64,000 nucleotides of DNA from Miltoncostaea oceani. Its GTDB lineage: Bacteria; Actinomycetota; Thermoleophilia; Miltoncostaeales; Miltoncostaeaceae. Under the pieces are notes generated by a model. It ran no database searches and had not been told where the DNA came from. It saw only the letters and a program-made list of their open reading frames with translations. Position numbers and translations under genes: made by a program. This document shows positions 8,721-18,169 of this stretch, piece after piece. Within the stretch, counting starts at the first letter, position 1, and each line of letters opens with the position of its first letter. The DNA lies in the NCBI RefSeq assembly GCF_018141545.1, contig NZ_CP064356.1, positions 2,431,001 through 2,495,000 on the forward strand, given 5' to 3'.

Positions 8721-10325
8721 ATGGAGACCGGACGCGAGTCGAGCCTCTCCGAACCCCTCGCACTCAAGCGCATTCTGGCGATCCTGCGCCGGCGGTGGTG
8801 GATCGTGGCACTCGCCGCCGTCATCGTCCCGGTGGTCGCGGTGTTCATCTCGTCACGGCAGGACCCGGTCTACCAGTCCAGCGCGGACGTCCTGATCAAC
8901 CAGCAGAACCTCGCGGCGGTCCTGACGGGGACCACCGACTTCTCGATCTCACGCGACCCGGCGCGCATCACCGAGACCCAGGCGCGGATCGCCCGCTCAC
9001 CCGAGGTCGCCAAGCTCACGGTCGAGACGGTCGGCGTGCCCGAGCTGGGCGCCGGCGGGCTGCTCGGCTCGTCGTCGGTCACCCCCGACAGCAAATCCGA
9101 CCTGCTGACGTTCAGCGTGTCCCAGGGCGACGCGGATCTGGCGGGGCGCCTCGCGACCGAGTACGCCCGCCAGTACATCGCCTACCGGCTCCGTCTGGAC
9201 ACGTCGGCGATCGCCGAGGCCCGGACCGAGCTGGCGGGTCGCATCGCGGAGGTGAGAGCCGAGGGCGGCTCCGACGCCCTGCTGACCGAGCTGACGGGGA
9301 ACCTGCAGACCCTCCAGACGCTGAGTTCGTTGCAGACGTCGAACGCCGTGATGGTCCGCGAGGCGGGCAGCGGGAGCCAGACCTCACCGAACCCCCGCCG
9401 CAACGGCCTGCTCGGGTTGGGGCTCGGCCTGATCCTCGGAGTCGGCCTGGCGTTCCTGCGCGAGTCGCTCGACAACCGCGTCCGCAGCGCCGAGGAGATC
9501 AGCGACCGCCTCGGTCTGACCCTCCTGGCCCGTCTGCCCGAGCCACCCCGACGCATGCGCACCACCAATCGGCTCGTGATGATGGACGACCCGGGGAGCG
9601 TCCAGGCCGAGGCCTTCCGGATGCTGCGCACGAACCTCGACTTCGTGAACGCCGACCGGCGGGCTCGGACGATCGCCGTCACGAGCGCGGTCAACGACGA
9701 GGGCAAGTCGACCTCGGCCGCCAATCTGGCCGTCGTCCTCGCCCTTGCCGGGAGCCGCGTCATCCTCGTCGACCTCGACCTGCGGCGGCCGACCGTCCAC
9801 CGGTTCTTCGGGCTGCCGGACCGTCCCGGCGTGACCGATGTCGCCGTCGAGGACCTGGACCTCAGCGAGGCGCTGGTCGACGTCCCGCTCGAGCTGGACG
9901 ACCGGTCGAGCGCGGTGCCGCGCAACGGCGCCCCGGGTCACCGGCCCGGCCTGGCGGTGCTGCCGAGCGGGCCGATCCCCCGCGACGCCGGCGAACTGGC
10001 CGCGAGTCGTGCGCTCGGGTCGCTGCTCGCACGCCTCCGCGACCAGTGCGACGTCGTGATCATCGACACGCCGCCCCTGCTGAGGGTCGGAGACACGATG
10101 GCCCTGAGCGTCTACGTCGATGCCCTGGTGATCGTCGCGCGGATGAACGTGGTGTCGCGGCCGATGCTCGCGGAGGTCTCGCGGCTGTTGCGCCGCATGC
10201 GCGCGGTGAAGCTCGGGGTGGTCGTCACCGGCGCGCAGACCGGCGACGCGTACGGCGGCGCCTACTACGGCTACGGCCAGAAGGAGGCCCTCGCGGCCCC
10301 GCCCCGCGAGCGCTCGCCGCGATGA
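8721..10325 (+). CDS. Wzz-type chain-length protein fused to BY-kinase (tyrosine autokinase)
   Basis: A 534-residue fusion of polysaccharide co-polymerase and kinase. Residues about 13-45 hold the first membrane helix (RRRWWIVALAAVIVPVVAVF), followed by the extracytoplasmic Wzz domain and a second helix at about 228-245 (LLGLGLGLILGVGLAFLRES). The kinase domain has Walker A (SAVNDEGKST, about 323), Walker A' (VILVDLDLRRP, about 350) and Walker B (VVIIDTPPLL, about 445). The tail holds a tyrosine cluster (YGGAYYGYG, about 513-521), the usual autophosphorylation sites. An insertion of about 20 residues (LELDDRSSAVPRNGAPG) lies between A' and B. It should set chain length for the Wzy products and be reset by the adjacent PHP phosphatase. 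GGGAG precedes the ATG. Confidence 0.92.
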   Translation: METGRESSLSEPLALKRILAILRRRWWIVALAAVIVPVVAVFISSRQDPVYQSSADVLINQQNLAAVLTGTTDFSISRDPARITETQARIARSPEVAKLTVETVGVPELGAGGLLGSSSVTPDSKSDLLTFSVSQGDADLAGRLATEYARQYIAYRLRLDTSAIAEARTELAGRIAEVRAEGGSDALLTELTGNLQTLQTLSSLQTSNAVMVREAGSGSQTSPNPRRNGLLGLGLGLILGVGLAFLRESLDNRVRSAEEISDRLGLTLLARLPEPPRRMRTTNRLVMMDDPGSVQAEAFRMLRTNLDFVNADRRARTIAVTSAVNDEGKSTSAANLAVVLALAGSRVILVDLDLRRPTVHRFFGLPDRPGVTDVAVEDLDLSEALVDVPLELDDRSSAVPRNGAPGHRPGLAVLPSGPIPRDAGELAASRALGSLLARLRDQCDVVIIDTPPLLRVGDTMALSVYVDALVIVARMNVVSRPMLAEVSRLLRRMRAVKLGVVVTGAQTGDAYGGAYYGYGQKEALAAPPRERSPR

Positions 10326-12658
10326 CCGGCGCCACGGGGGCGCCGGGCGGCCGCCACGCGGCGGCGGCTCGGCCCACGCCCCTGATGCTCGGGATGGGGT
10401 GGTTCCCCGACCAGCCCGGCGGTCTCAACAGGTACTTCCGCGACCTGCACACGGCCCTCGCGGCCGACGGCACGACGGCGCCCTCCGTCGTGATCGGCCC
10501 CGCCGACGACGCGCCGGACGAGGTCCGTGCGGTGTCGGGCAACCACGCGCCGCTCCCCGCACGGGTCTGGGGCTACGCCGCCGCAGCCCGTGCCCGGGCC
10601 GCGGACGCGGGGCTCATCGACGCCCACTTCGCCCTGTACGGCCTCGCGGCGGTGCGGATGCCCGGGCTCCGCAGGCTCCCCGTCGTCGTGCACTTCCATG
10701 GTCCGTGGGCGGCCGAGGGACACGCCACCGGCGCCGCTCGGAATGTCGCCGTCAAACGCATCGTCGAACGCCTCGCCTACCGGCGCGGGCGCCACTTCAT
10801 CACCCTGTCGCGCGCCTTCCGGCAGACGCTCGTCGAGACCTACGGGATCGCCCCGTGGCACGTCTCGGTCGTGCCGCCGGGGGTCGACCTCGATCGGTTC
10901 ACCCCGGGTGACGGCGGCGAACGGGCCCGCCTCGGCGTCCCGGAGGACGCATGGACGGCCGTGGTCGCCCGACGCCTCGTGCCCCGGATGGGTATCGACG
11001 TCCTGCTCCGCGCGTGGGCGGCCCTCGGGGACACGGACGACGGCCGACGCCTCCTCACGATCGTGGGGGACGGTCCGCTGCGCCCCGAACTGGAGCGACT
11101 CGCCGCCGACCTCGACGTCTCGTCGAGCGTGCGCTTCACGGGACGTGTCACCGACGAGGCCCTGCGCGACTGGTACCGCGCCGCCGATGTCTGCGTGGTC
11201 CCCACCGTCGCGCTGGAGGGGTTCGGGCTGGTCGTCGTCGAGGCGCTCGCCTGCGGGACGCCGACCGTCGTCTCCGACGTCGGGGGACTCCCCGAGGCGA
11301 CCGCGGGCCTCGGTGGCGCCGTCGTGGTGCCGGCGGGCGACGGAGGCGCGCTCGCGGACCGGCTCGGCGCCGCCCGCGACGGCAGCCGTCCGCTGCCGGC
11401 CCCGGCCGAGTGCCGGGCCCACGCGGAGCGCTTCGGGTGGGATGTCGCGGTCGCGACCCACCGACGCATCTACGAGGCGGTCACGCGTGGCACACCGAGG
11501 ACACGGGCGCGGGTGGTCTTCCTGGACCACTGCGCCGCGTTGTCGGGTGGCGAGCTCGCCCTGGCCCGGACGATTCCGGCCCTGGAGCGGGTCGACGCCC
11601 ACGTGATCCTCGCGGAGGAGGGTCCCCTCGTCGAACTGCTGCGCGACCGCGGCATCTCCGTGGAGGTGCTGACGATGGACGAGGACGCACGTGGCCTGGG
11701 GCGTGGGAGGGTGACGCCGGGTGGCGTGCCCCTCGGTGCGGCGTGGGCGTCGGCCGCCCACGTCGCCGCCCTGGTCCGCCGACTGCGGCGGCTGCGGCCG
11801 GACCTCGTCCACACGAACTCCCTGAAGGCGGCGGTCTACGGCGCGGCCGCCGGGCGCGTCGCCGGTGTCCCCGTGATCTGGCACGTACGTGACCGCATCG
11901 CGGCGGACTATCTGCCCGCCGCCGCCGTCCGCCTCATCCGGGGGATGGCGCGGACCCTGCCGAGCGCGATCATCGCCAACAGCGAGACCACCCGGGCGGA
12001 GCTGCCGGCGGTGTCGTGCCCCGTCGAGGTGATCCCGAGTCCCGTCCCGGCCGCGGTGGCGTCGCCGGCGGACCGCGACGCGGGGGAGCCCTTCCGGGTC
12101 GGACTCGTGGGTCGGATCGCGCCGTGGAAGGGGCAGCACCTCTTCATCGACGCCTTCGCGCGCGCGTTCGGCGAGGGTCGCGAGGAGGGGGCGATCATCG
12201 GTTCGCCCCTCTTCGGTGAGGAGGAGTACGCACAGGAGGTGCGGCAGGCGAGCGCGCGGCTCGGTCTGGGCGACCGCGTCTCCTTCCGCGGGTTCCGCGA
12301 GGACGTCCCCGCCGAGCTGGCGCGCCTCGACGTCCTGGTGCACGCCTCGACGATCCCCGAACCGCTCGGGCAGACGGTGCTCGAGGGGATGGCGGCCGGT
12401 CTCCCGGTCGTCGTGCCCGACGCGGGCGGCCCGGCGGAGGTCGTCATCGACGGCGCGAACGGCATGCACTACCCCCTCGGCGACCCCGCCGGTATGGCGG
12501 ATGCGCTGCGGCGGCTTCGCGACGACCACGGCCTGCGCAGCCGTCTGGGGGCGGCGGCGCCGGCCGCGCTGCACCGTTTCGCGCCGGAGGTCGTGGGCGC
12601 ACGGATCGAGGCGCTGTACGCGCGCGTCCTGGACACGGGGCCCGGCCGGTCCGCATGA
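10322..12658 (+). CDS. two GT4 glycosyltransferases fused in one protein
   Basis: A 778-residue protein starting at ATG 10322 (ATGA overlap with the kinase stop). It contains two complete GT-B enzymes. The first (residues about 18-385) starts LMLGMGWFPDQPGGLNRYFR and has HFHGPW, VPPGVDLDRF, LVPRMGIDVLLRAW and the donor-site signature ALEGFGLVVVEALACGTPTV. The second (about 390-770) starts RVVFLDHCAALSGGELALAR and has HTNSLKAAVYGAAAG, VGRIAPWKGQHLFIDAF and PEPLGQTVLEGMAAGLPVVV. No stop codon separates them and the join is short (RGTPRTRARV), so both would be made as one chain. This would let one polypeptide add two successive sugars on the cytoplasmic face. Donor and acceptor unknown. Confidence 0.88.
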   Translation: MTGATGAPGGRHAAAARPTPLMLGMGWFPDQPGGLNRYFRDLHTALAADGTTAPSVVIGPADDAPDEVRAVSGNHAPLPARVWGYAAAARARAADAGLIDAHFALYGLAAVRMPGLRRLPVVVHFHGPWAAEGHATGAARNVAVKRIVERLAYRRGRHFITLSRAFRQTLVETYGIAPWHVSVVPPGVDLDRFTPGDGGERARLGVPEDAWTAVVARRLVPRMGIDVLLRAWAALGDTDDGRRLLTIVGDGPLRPELERLAADLDVSSSVRFTGRVTDEALRDWYRAADVCVVPTVALEGFGLVVVEALACGTPTVVSDVGGLPEATAGLGGAVVVPAGDGGALADRLGAARDGSRPLPAPAECRAHAERFGWDVAVATHRRIYEAVTRGTPRTRARVVFLDHCAALSGGELALARTIPALERVDAHVILAEEGPLVELLRDRGISVEVLTMDEDARGLGRGRVTPGGVPLGAAWASAAHVAALVRRLRRLRPDLVHTNSLKAAVYGAAAGRVAGVPVIWHVRDRIAADYLPAAAVRLIRGMARTLPSAIIANSETTRAELPAVSCPVEVIPSPVPAAVASPADRDAGEPFRVGLVGRIAPWKGQHLFIDAFARAFGEGREEGAIIGSPLFGEEEYAQEVRQASARLGLGDRVSFRGFREDVPAELARLDVLVHASTIPEPLGQTVLEGMAAGLPVVVPDAGGPAEVVIDGANGMHYPLGDPAGMADALRRLRDDHGLRSRLGAAAPAALHRFAPEVVGARIEALYARVLDTGPGRSA

Positions 12659-13758
12659 GGGTCGCGATCGTCCACGACTACCTGACGCAGCGCGGAGGCG
12701 CGGAACGCGTGGTGCTGGCGATCGCCCGGGCCTTCCCGGACGCCCCGATCCACACGTCCCTCTACGACCCGGACGGCACGTTCCCCGGGTTCGCCGATCT
12801 CGACGTGCGCCCGTCGGCGATCGACCGGCTGCCGGGGCTGCGACGCCACCACCGCCTCGCGTTCCCGTTGCTGGCGCCGACGTTCTCGCGGATGCGGATC
12901 GACGCCGACGTCGTGATCTGCAGCTCGAGCGGCTGGGCGCACGGCGTCAGCACCACCGGGGGCAAGCTCGTCTACTGCTACAACCCGGCCCGGTGGCTCT
13001 ACCAGGCGCACCAGTACAGCCGGCGCCTGAGCCTCACGCGGCTCGCGGGATCGCTCCTCGGGTCGCCGCTGCGATCCTGGGACCGGCGGGCCGCCAGGTC
13101 CGCGGACGCGTACGTCACGATCTCCACCGTCGTCCAGCGGAGGATCGAGGCGGCCTACGGCATCAGGGCCACGATCCTGCCCCCTCCCCCGGGCCTCGAC
13201 GCCAGGGGGCCGGCACGGCCCGTCCCCGGCCTCGCGCCGGGTTTCGTACTCTGCGTGTCGAGGTTGTTGCCCTACAAGAACGTGGATGCCGTCGTCCGTG
13301 CGTTCGCAGGGATGCCGGACGAGAGGCTGGCCGTCGTCGGGGACGGTCCCGATCGAGTTCGACTCCGCTCCCTCGCCGGTCCGAACGTCGACCTGCTCGG
13401 AAGCGTGGACGACGCCACTCTCCGGTGGCTCTACGCGAACAGCCGCGGTGTGGTCGCCGCGTCGTATGAAGATCTCGGCCTCACCCCCATCGAAGCGGCG
13501 GCATTCGGCCGCCCCTCCGCCGTCCTCCGCTGGGGCGGGTTCCTCGACACGGTCGAGGAGGGCCGGACGGGCGTCTTCTTCGATCGACCCGATCCGGAGG
13601 CGATCGCCGACGGAGTGCGACGCATCCTCGCCCGGCAGTGGGCCACCGCCGACCTCGACGACCTGTGCGAGCGTCACGCGCCCTCCGCGTTCGAGCGCGC
13701 GATGCAGGGTGCGGCGCTCGCGGTCGCCGGCGCCCCCCGAGCCGAATCGCGCCCGTGA
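12655..13758 (+). CDS. GT4 glycosyltransferase (WbaZ-like)
   Basis: A 367-residue GT-B enzyme, ATG overlapping the previous stop (ATGA). N-terminal acceptor half: RVAIVHDYLTQRGGAERVVL, then VVICSSSGWAHG and YCYNPARWLYQ, which are typical of WbaZ-type mannosyl/galactosyltransferases. Donor half: VSRLLPYKNVDAVVRAFAGM, AVVGDGPDR and AASYEDLGLTPIEAAAFGRP with the expected acidic residues. Soluble and probably membrane-associated, acting on lipid-linked intermediates. Sugar specificity cannot be read from sequence. Confidence 0.9.
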   Translation: MRVAIVHDYLTQRGGAERVVLAIARAFPDAPIHTSLYDPDGTFPGFADLDVRPSAIDRLPGLRRHHRLAFPLLAPTFSRMRIDADVVICSSSGWAHGVSTTGGKLVYCYNPARWLYQAHQYSRRLSLTRLAGSLLGSPLRSWDRRAARSADAYVTISTVVQRRIEAAYGIRATILPPPPGLDARGPARPVPGLAPGFVLCVSRLLPYKNVDAVVRAFAGMPDERLAVVGDGPDRVRLRSLAGPNVDLLGSVDDATLRWLYANSRGVVAASYEDLGLTPIEAAAFGRPSAVLRWGGFLDTVEEGRTGVFFDRPDPEAIADGVRRILARQWATADLDDLCERHAPSAFERAMQGAALAVAGAPRAESRP

Positions 13759-16700
13759 CCCGCCTCCGGGGAACGCGCGGGGCCCGGCGGGGCGCCGGCG
13801 TCGTGCTGATGGCGGGCCTCCTGCTCCTCGGGGCGTTCGGCACGCACGCGGTGGGCCAGCAGATACCGATCCCGCCGGCGCCCGACGCCCCTCCGATCCC
13901 GACGCCGCCCCCCGACCCCGACCCGGTGCCGCCCCCCGCGCCGAACCCCATCCCCACGCCGACGCCCGCGGCCCCCGCTCCGGCGACGCCCGCCCCCTCT
14001 CCGCCGGCCACGTCCCCGGCCCCCAGCGGACCCACGGCCGCCGAACGCGCCGCGGCGGCCCGGCGCGCCGCCCTACGGCGCGAGAGGGCACGGGCCCTCG
14101 AGGCCCGGCGACGCGCGGCCGCAGAGCGCAGGGACCGGCGCGCAGCCACCCAGGCGGATGTGGTGGCCGCATCCCTGATCGGGACCGCACGCGCGGTGCC
14201 CCGGACCACGGAAGCGGCGGTAGCCGACGCGTCGGCGAACGACGGGGACGATTCGGCGGGTGTCGGCCGCGCGATCGTCCTCGCGGCACTCAGCTTCGCG
14301 TTCGTGTGCTCGATCGCGCTCGGGATCGCCGCCGCGGTCCGCCGTCGGACCACCCGCGACGGCGACCCGACGGTCCGCACGCGTGCGGGACCGGGCCTCG
14401 CCCGCAGAGTCGCCGGGCGACCCATGGTGACCACGTTCGCCACCACGGCGGCGATGCTCGGGGTCAACCTGGTGACGGGCGTCATCATCGCGCGAGCCCT
14501 CGGGCCGGACGGCCGCGGCGAGGTCAGCGCGATCCTCGCCCTTCCCCAGACCCTCGCCTGGCTCTTCGCGTTCGGGGCCTTCCAGGCGATCGTCTACCAC
14601 CAGTCACGGAATCCGCGCGACGCGCCCTCCGTCCTCGGCACCTGGCTCGCGGTGACCATCCCGCTCGGACTGCTCGCCGTCGTCGTCGGCGAAGTGCTCG
14701 TACCGGTGCTGCTCGGGGCCCAGACCCCGGACGCGATCGCGCTGGGGCGCGTGTACGTCGGCCTCACCCTCGTGACGCTGTTCTCATCGGTGTTCCTCGG
14801 CATCGTCCTGGGCGATCGGGAGTTCGGCTTCTACAACGGGATACGCCTGTGCCAGTCCCTCGGGATCGCCGCCGGCTATCTCGTGCTGTGGCCGCTCGGC
14901 GCCCTGACGGTCGGTGCCGCGCTCGCCGTGACCGCAACCGTGCTCCTCATCTCGCTGGTGGTCGTCGCCGCGAAGGTCGTCCGCCGCCACGGCGTGACGC
15001 GCCCCGACCGGGGACTGCTCCGGACGACCGGCTGGTTCGGCGTCCGTGCCCACGCGACCGACCTGAGCGGCGTCGGCAACCTCCGCCTCGACCTCACCGT
15101 CATCCCGGCGTTCCTCGTGGCCACCCAGGTCGGGCTCTACGCCGTCGCCGCGACCATCGCCGGCATCCTCATGTCCCTCGCGGGCTCCACCGCAGCCGTC
15201 GTGCTGCCGACGGCGGCCCGTGATCGGGCGGGGGCACCACGGGTCGTGGCGCGAGCGGCGGTCGCGGCCCTCGGTGTCTGCGGCGCGATCGGCGCGGTCC
15301 TGTGGATCTTCGCTCCGTACGCGATCGAGTTGGTCTACGGGGACGACTTCTCCGGCAGCGTCGAACTGCTCCGCATCCTGATCCCGGGGGCCGTCCTCTT
15401 CGGAGCGGCGGGGATCGTGGGCCAGGGGCTGACAGCCCTGGGCCGGCCCTTCACCGCCGCCGCCGGCCAGCTGGTCGGTCTCGCGATCACCGTGATCGGC
15501 CTCCTCCTCCTGCTCCCCGACGGAGGGGTACGCGCCGCGGCCTGGGTGTCCCTCGGCGCATATGCGGCGGTCTTCCTCGTGACCTCCGTGCTCTACATCG
15601 TCGTCGCGCGCCGCGGCGCCGTGGCCGAACCACACGGTGTCGGAGCGGCACCTGCGGCGGTGGAGCACGCACGGCCGAGGCGGGCCGCCCGGGAGCGCCC
15701 TGCACCGGGCCCGGCTCCCCTGGCCGCCGCCCGGGCGTTCGCACGGGCCCACCCCGGTGCCCGCGACACCATCGCGTTCGCGCTCGGGCTCGTCGCGATG
15801 GCGTTCGTCGTCGGTGCCGCCGTCGCCACCGAAGGGAACGCCCGGGTGGCGATCGTCGGCGCCGTGCTCGCGCTCGTCGCGGGGCTCGGTGTCGCCTCAT
15901 CCCGGCTCCTGCTGCCCGCGCTCGTCGTCTGGCTCGCCGGCCTCGGCCTCCTGCGCCGGATGGTCACCGAACTCATCGAACCGACCGCCCAGGATCTCCT
16001 CCTGCTCGTCGGACCGACGCTCGTCATCGTCCTGGTGATCGGGACGCACCGCACGGATCGCACGATCCGCGACCGCCCCCTGTCGAAGCTGGTCGCGGTC
16101 TTCGGTGTGCTGGTGTTCCTGGCGGCGGTCAACCCCCTCGGGGGATCCCCCCTCGCGGGCGCCTCGAGCCTGCTCTTCGTCCTCATCCCCGTCCTGGGGT
16201 ACTGGGTCGGGACACGCATCGACGACACGACCCTCCTCCGGGTGCTCGCCCTGATGGCGGGCCTCGGGGTCGTGACGGGCCTGTACGGGCTCTACCAGAC
16301 GTTCAGCGGCTTCCCCTCGTGGGACCAGACCTGGATCGACACCTCCGGCTACGCCGCGCTCCGCGTCGGCAAGGACACCGTCCGCGCCTTCTCGACGTTC
16401 TCGTCCTCGTCCGAGTACACGATCTACCTCGCCATCGCGATCGTGGTCCTGCTGGCGTTCGCGTTCCGGCGCGCACGCTTCGTGCCGATCCTGATCGTGC
16501 CGTTGACGATGCTGGTGATCGCCTTGTTCTACGTGGGCTCGCGCGCGCCGATCTTCAAGATCGTGGCGGCGTTCGCGCTGATGGTCGCGGCATACAGGGG
16601 GATGCGCCTGGTCTCGGCTCTCGCCGTCGCGACGGTTCTGATCGTGCTGGTGCCCACGGTCGTCGCAGCCGTGGCCCCCGCCCAATCGGACAATGCGCTG

Positions 16701-17198
16701 GTGACGCGTCAGGTCGAAGGGTTGAGCAACCCCACCAGCTCGGAGGACTCGACGATCGGGTTCTACGTCGTCCTGCTGCGCGACAGCTTCGTCGACAGCT
16801 TCACCCAGCCTCTCGGCTCCGGTCTCGCCCGAGTCACGATCGCCGGCGACAAGTTCGGGGGGGAGACCTTGACGACCGAGACGGATCCGGCGACCGCCGC
16901 CGTGGCGATGGGGCTCCCAGGGCTCGCGGTGTTCCTCGCCATTCTCGGACTGGGTTTCGTGCGCGCCTACACGCTCGCGCGGCGTCGTCGGGACTTCCTC
17001 GCACTCGCCGGCCTCGGCATCCTCGTCGTCACCCTGCTCCAATGGCTCGCCGGTGGACAGTACGCGGTCGCTCTGCTGCCGTGGCTCGTGATCGGCTGGG
17101 CCGAGGCGCGGAGCCGGCCGCGTCGTTCTCGGCGCGCTGGCCACGCGCCGGTCGAGGTGGATGACCCCCACCACGCCGAGATGGTGGGCGCCCGATGA
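13755..17198 (+). CDS. stalk - Wzx flippase - Wzy polymerase triple fusion
   Basis: A 1147-residue membrane protein, GTG 13755 overlapping the previous stop (GTGA). Three parts are visible. (1) Residues 1-about 205: signal peptide or first helix (AGVVLMAGLLLLGAFGTHAV), Pro-rich stretch, Ala/Arg-rich probable coiled coil (about 95-130), then a helix (AIVLAALSFAFVCSIALGIA). (2) About 224-620: polysaccharide flippase of the MOP superfamily (MVTTFATTAAMLGVNLVTGV, IIARALGPDGRGEVSAILAL, GFYNGIRLCQSLGIAAGYL). (3) About 665-1120: Wzy-like polymerase with many helices, DTVRAFSTFSSSSEYTIYLA and FYVGSRAPIFKIVAAF. There is no internal stop. Flipping and polymerising a repeat unit would be physically linked. 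An internal start near ATG 14424 (flippase) could also yield shorter forms. Confidence 0.82.
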   Translation: MTRLRGTRGARRGAGVVLMAGLLLLGAFGTHAVGQQIPIPPAPDAPPIPTPPPDPDPVPPPAPNPIPTPTPAAPAPATPAPSPPATSPAPSGPTAAERAAAARRAALRRERARALEARRRAAAERRDRRAATQADVVAASLIGTARAVPRTTEAAVADASANDGDDSAGVGRAIVLAALSFAFVCSIALGIAAAVRRRTTRDGDPTVRTRAGPGLARRVAGRPMVTTFATTAAMLGVNLVTGVIIARALGPDGRGEVSAILALPQTLAWLFAFGAFQAIVYHQSRNPRDAPSVLGTWLAVTIPLGLLAVVVGEVLVPVLLGAQTPDAIALGRVYVGLTLVTLFSSVFLGIVLGDREFGFYNGIRLCQSLGIAAGYLVLWPLGALTVGAALAVTATVLLISLVVVAAKVVRRHGVTRPDRGLLRTTGWFGVRAHATDLSGVGNLRLDLTVIPAFLVATQVGLYAVAATIAGILMSLAGSTAAVVLPTAARDRAGAPRVVARAAVAALGVCGAIGAVLWIFAPYAIELVYGDDFSGSVELLRILIPGAVLFGAAGIVGQGLTALGRPFTAAAGQLVGLAITVIGLLLLLPDGGVRAAAWVSLGAYAAVFLVTSVLYIVVARRGAVAEPHGVGAAPAAVEHARPRRAARERPAPGPAPLAAARAFARAHPGARDTIAFALGLVAMAFVVGAAVATEGNARVAIVGAVLALVAGLGVASSRLLLPALVVWLAGLGLLRRMVTELIEPTAQDLLLLVGPTLVIVLVIGTHRTDRTIRDRPLSKLVAVFGVLVFLAAVNPLGGSPLAGASSLLFVLIPVLGYWVGTRIDDTTLLRVLALMAGLGVVTGLYGLYQTFSGFPSWDQTWIDTSGYAALRVGKDTVRAFSTFSSSSEYTIYLAIAIVVLLAFAFRRARFVPILIVPLTMLVIALFYVGSRAPIFKIVAAFALMVAAYRGMRLVSALAVATVLIVLVPTVVAAVAPAQSDNALVTRQVEGLSNPTSSEDSTIGFYVVLLRDSFVDSFTQPLGSGLARVTIAGDKFGGETLTTETDPATAAVAMGLPGLAVFLAILGLGFVRAYTLARRRRDFLALAGLGILVVTLLQWLAGGQYAVALLPWLVIGWAEARSRPRRSRRAGHAPVEVDDPHHAEMVGAR

Positions 17199-18169
17199 CC
17201 GATGCCGGTCGCCGCGCCGGCGGGGACTCCCCCGCCGCCTCCTTCTCGGTCGTGGTGCCGACCCATGGGCGAAGCGGCCCTCTGCGCCTGTGCCTCCAAG
17301 CGCTCGGGGCGCAGGAGCGGCCCCCCGATGAGGTGATCGTGGCCCACGCCGGGGACGAGGCGGCGAGGGCCGTGATCGAGGACGAGTTCCCCTGGGTCCT
17401 ACAGGCCGTCATCAAGAGGCCGTCGTACCTCGACGGGCTCCGCGCCGGGGCATCCCGCGCGACGGGCGACGTGATCTGCTTCACCGACGACGACGCCGCG
17501 CCGCGACCGGACTGGCTGGCCCGGGCCGCCGCCCGACTGGCGGACCCCGGCATCGGGGCAGTCGGCGGCCGCGACGTCCTGCGAGGCGTCGTCCCGGTGC
17601 CCGGCATCCCCGTGGGTGTGATCGGCCGGTGGGGCCGGCTCAGCGGCAACCACCACCTGGGTACGGGCGACGCGCGGGACGTCGACGTACTGAAGGGGGT
17701 GAACATCGCCGTCCGCCGAGATGCGCTCGCGTTCCCGCTCGACCTGGCGGGTGGCTCGACGCACCACCACTTCGAGGTCGCCCTCGGTCTCTGGGTGCGA
17801 CGCCAGGGCCTCCGGGTGGTCTTCGACCCTCTCATGCTGGTAGAGCACGATCCGGCGGTCCGTGCCGACGGGAGCATCCGGTTCTCGGATGAGGCGACGC
17901 TGGCCGAGGCGTCGTGCTTCAACCTCGCCTACGGGATCCTGTCCCTGCGTCCCGACCTCCGCGTGCGCCGGTCGGCGTACGGCGTGCTGGTCGGCGACCG
18001 GGACGTGCCGGGGGTCGGCCGCGCGGTCGCTGCCCTCGTGGCGGGCGACCGTCGCGTGGTCCGCCGCCTCCTCCCGTCGCTGCGCGGCCAGGGCCGTGCG
18101 GCATGGCGGGTCGCCCGCAGGCGCCCGCTGCGCATGATCGCGCTCGACGGGCGCGTCCGCGTCCCGTGA
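17195..18169 (+). CDS. GT2 glycosyltransferase
   Basis: A 324-residue GT-A enzyme, ATG 17195 overlapping the previous stop. The nucleotide-sugar-binding fold starts SFSVVVPTHGRSGPLRLCLQ; GDVICFTDDDAAPRPDWLAR holds the DxD metal site; VDVLKGVNIAVRRDALAF marks the acceptor side. The C-terminal 80 residues are Arg/Val-rich and amphipathic, possibly membrane-associated, as in other members of this locus. Cytoplasmic addition of one sugar to the lipid-linked unit is expected. Confidence 0.88.
   Translation: MTDAGRRAGGDSPAASFSVVVPTHGRSGPLRLCLQALGAQERPPDEVIVAHAGDEAARAVIEDEFPWVLQAVIKRPSYLDGLRAGASRATGDVICFTDDDAAPRPDWLARAAARLADPGIGAVGGRDVLRGVVPVPGIPVGVIGRWGRLSGNHHLGTGDARDVDVLKGVNIAVRRDALAFPLDLAGGSTHHHFEVALGLWVRRQGLRVVFDPLMLVEHDPAVRADGSIRFSDEATLAEASCFNLAYGILSLRPDLRVRRSAYGVLVGDRDVPGVGRAVAALVAGDRRVVRRLLPSLRGQGRAAWRVARRRPLRMIALDGRVRVP

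Noticed and set aside
10271-12574. A 767-codon minus-strand frame opposite the double GT4
   Set aside because: No domain and a composition (His/Arg/Asp repeats) typical of antisense reading of GC-rich genes.
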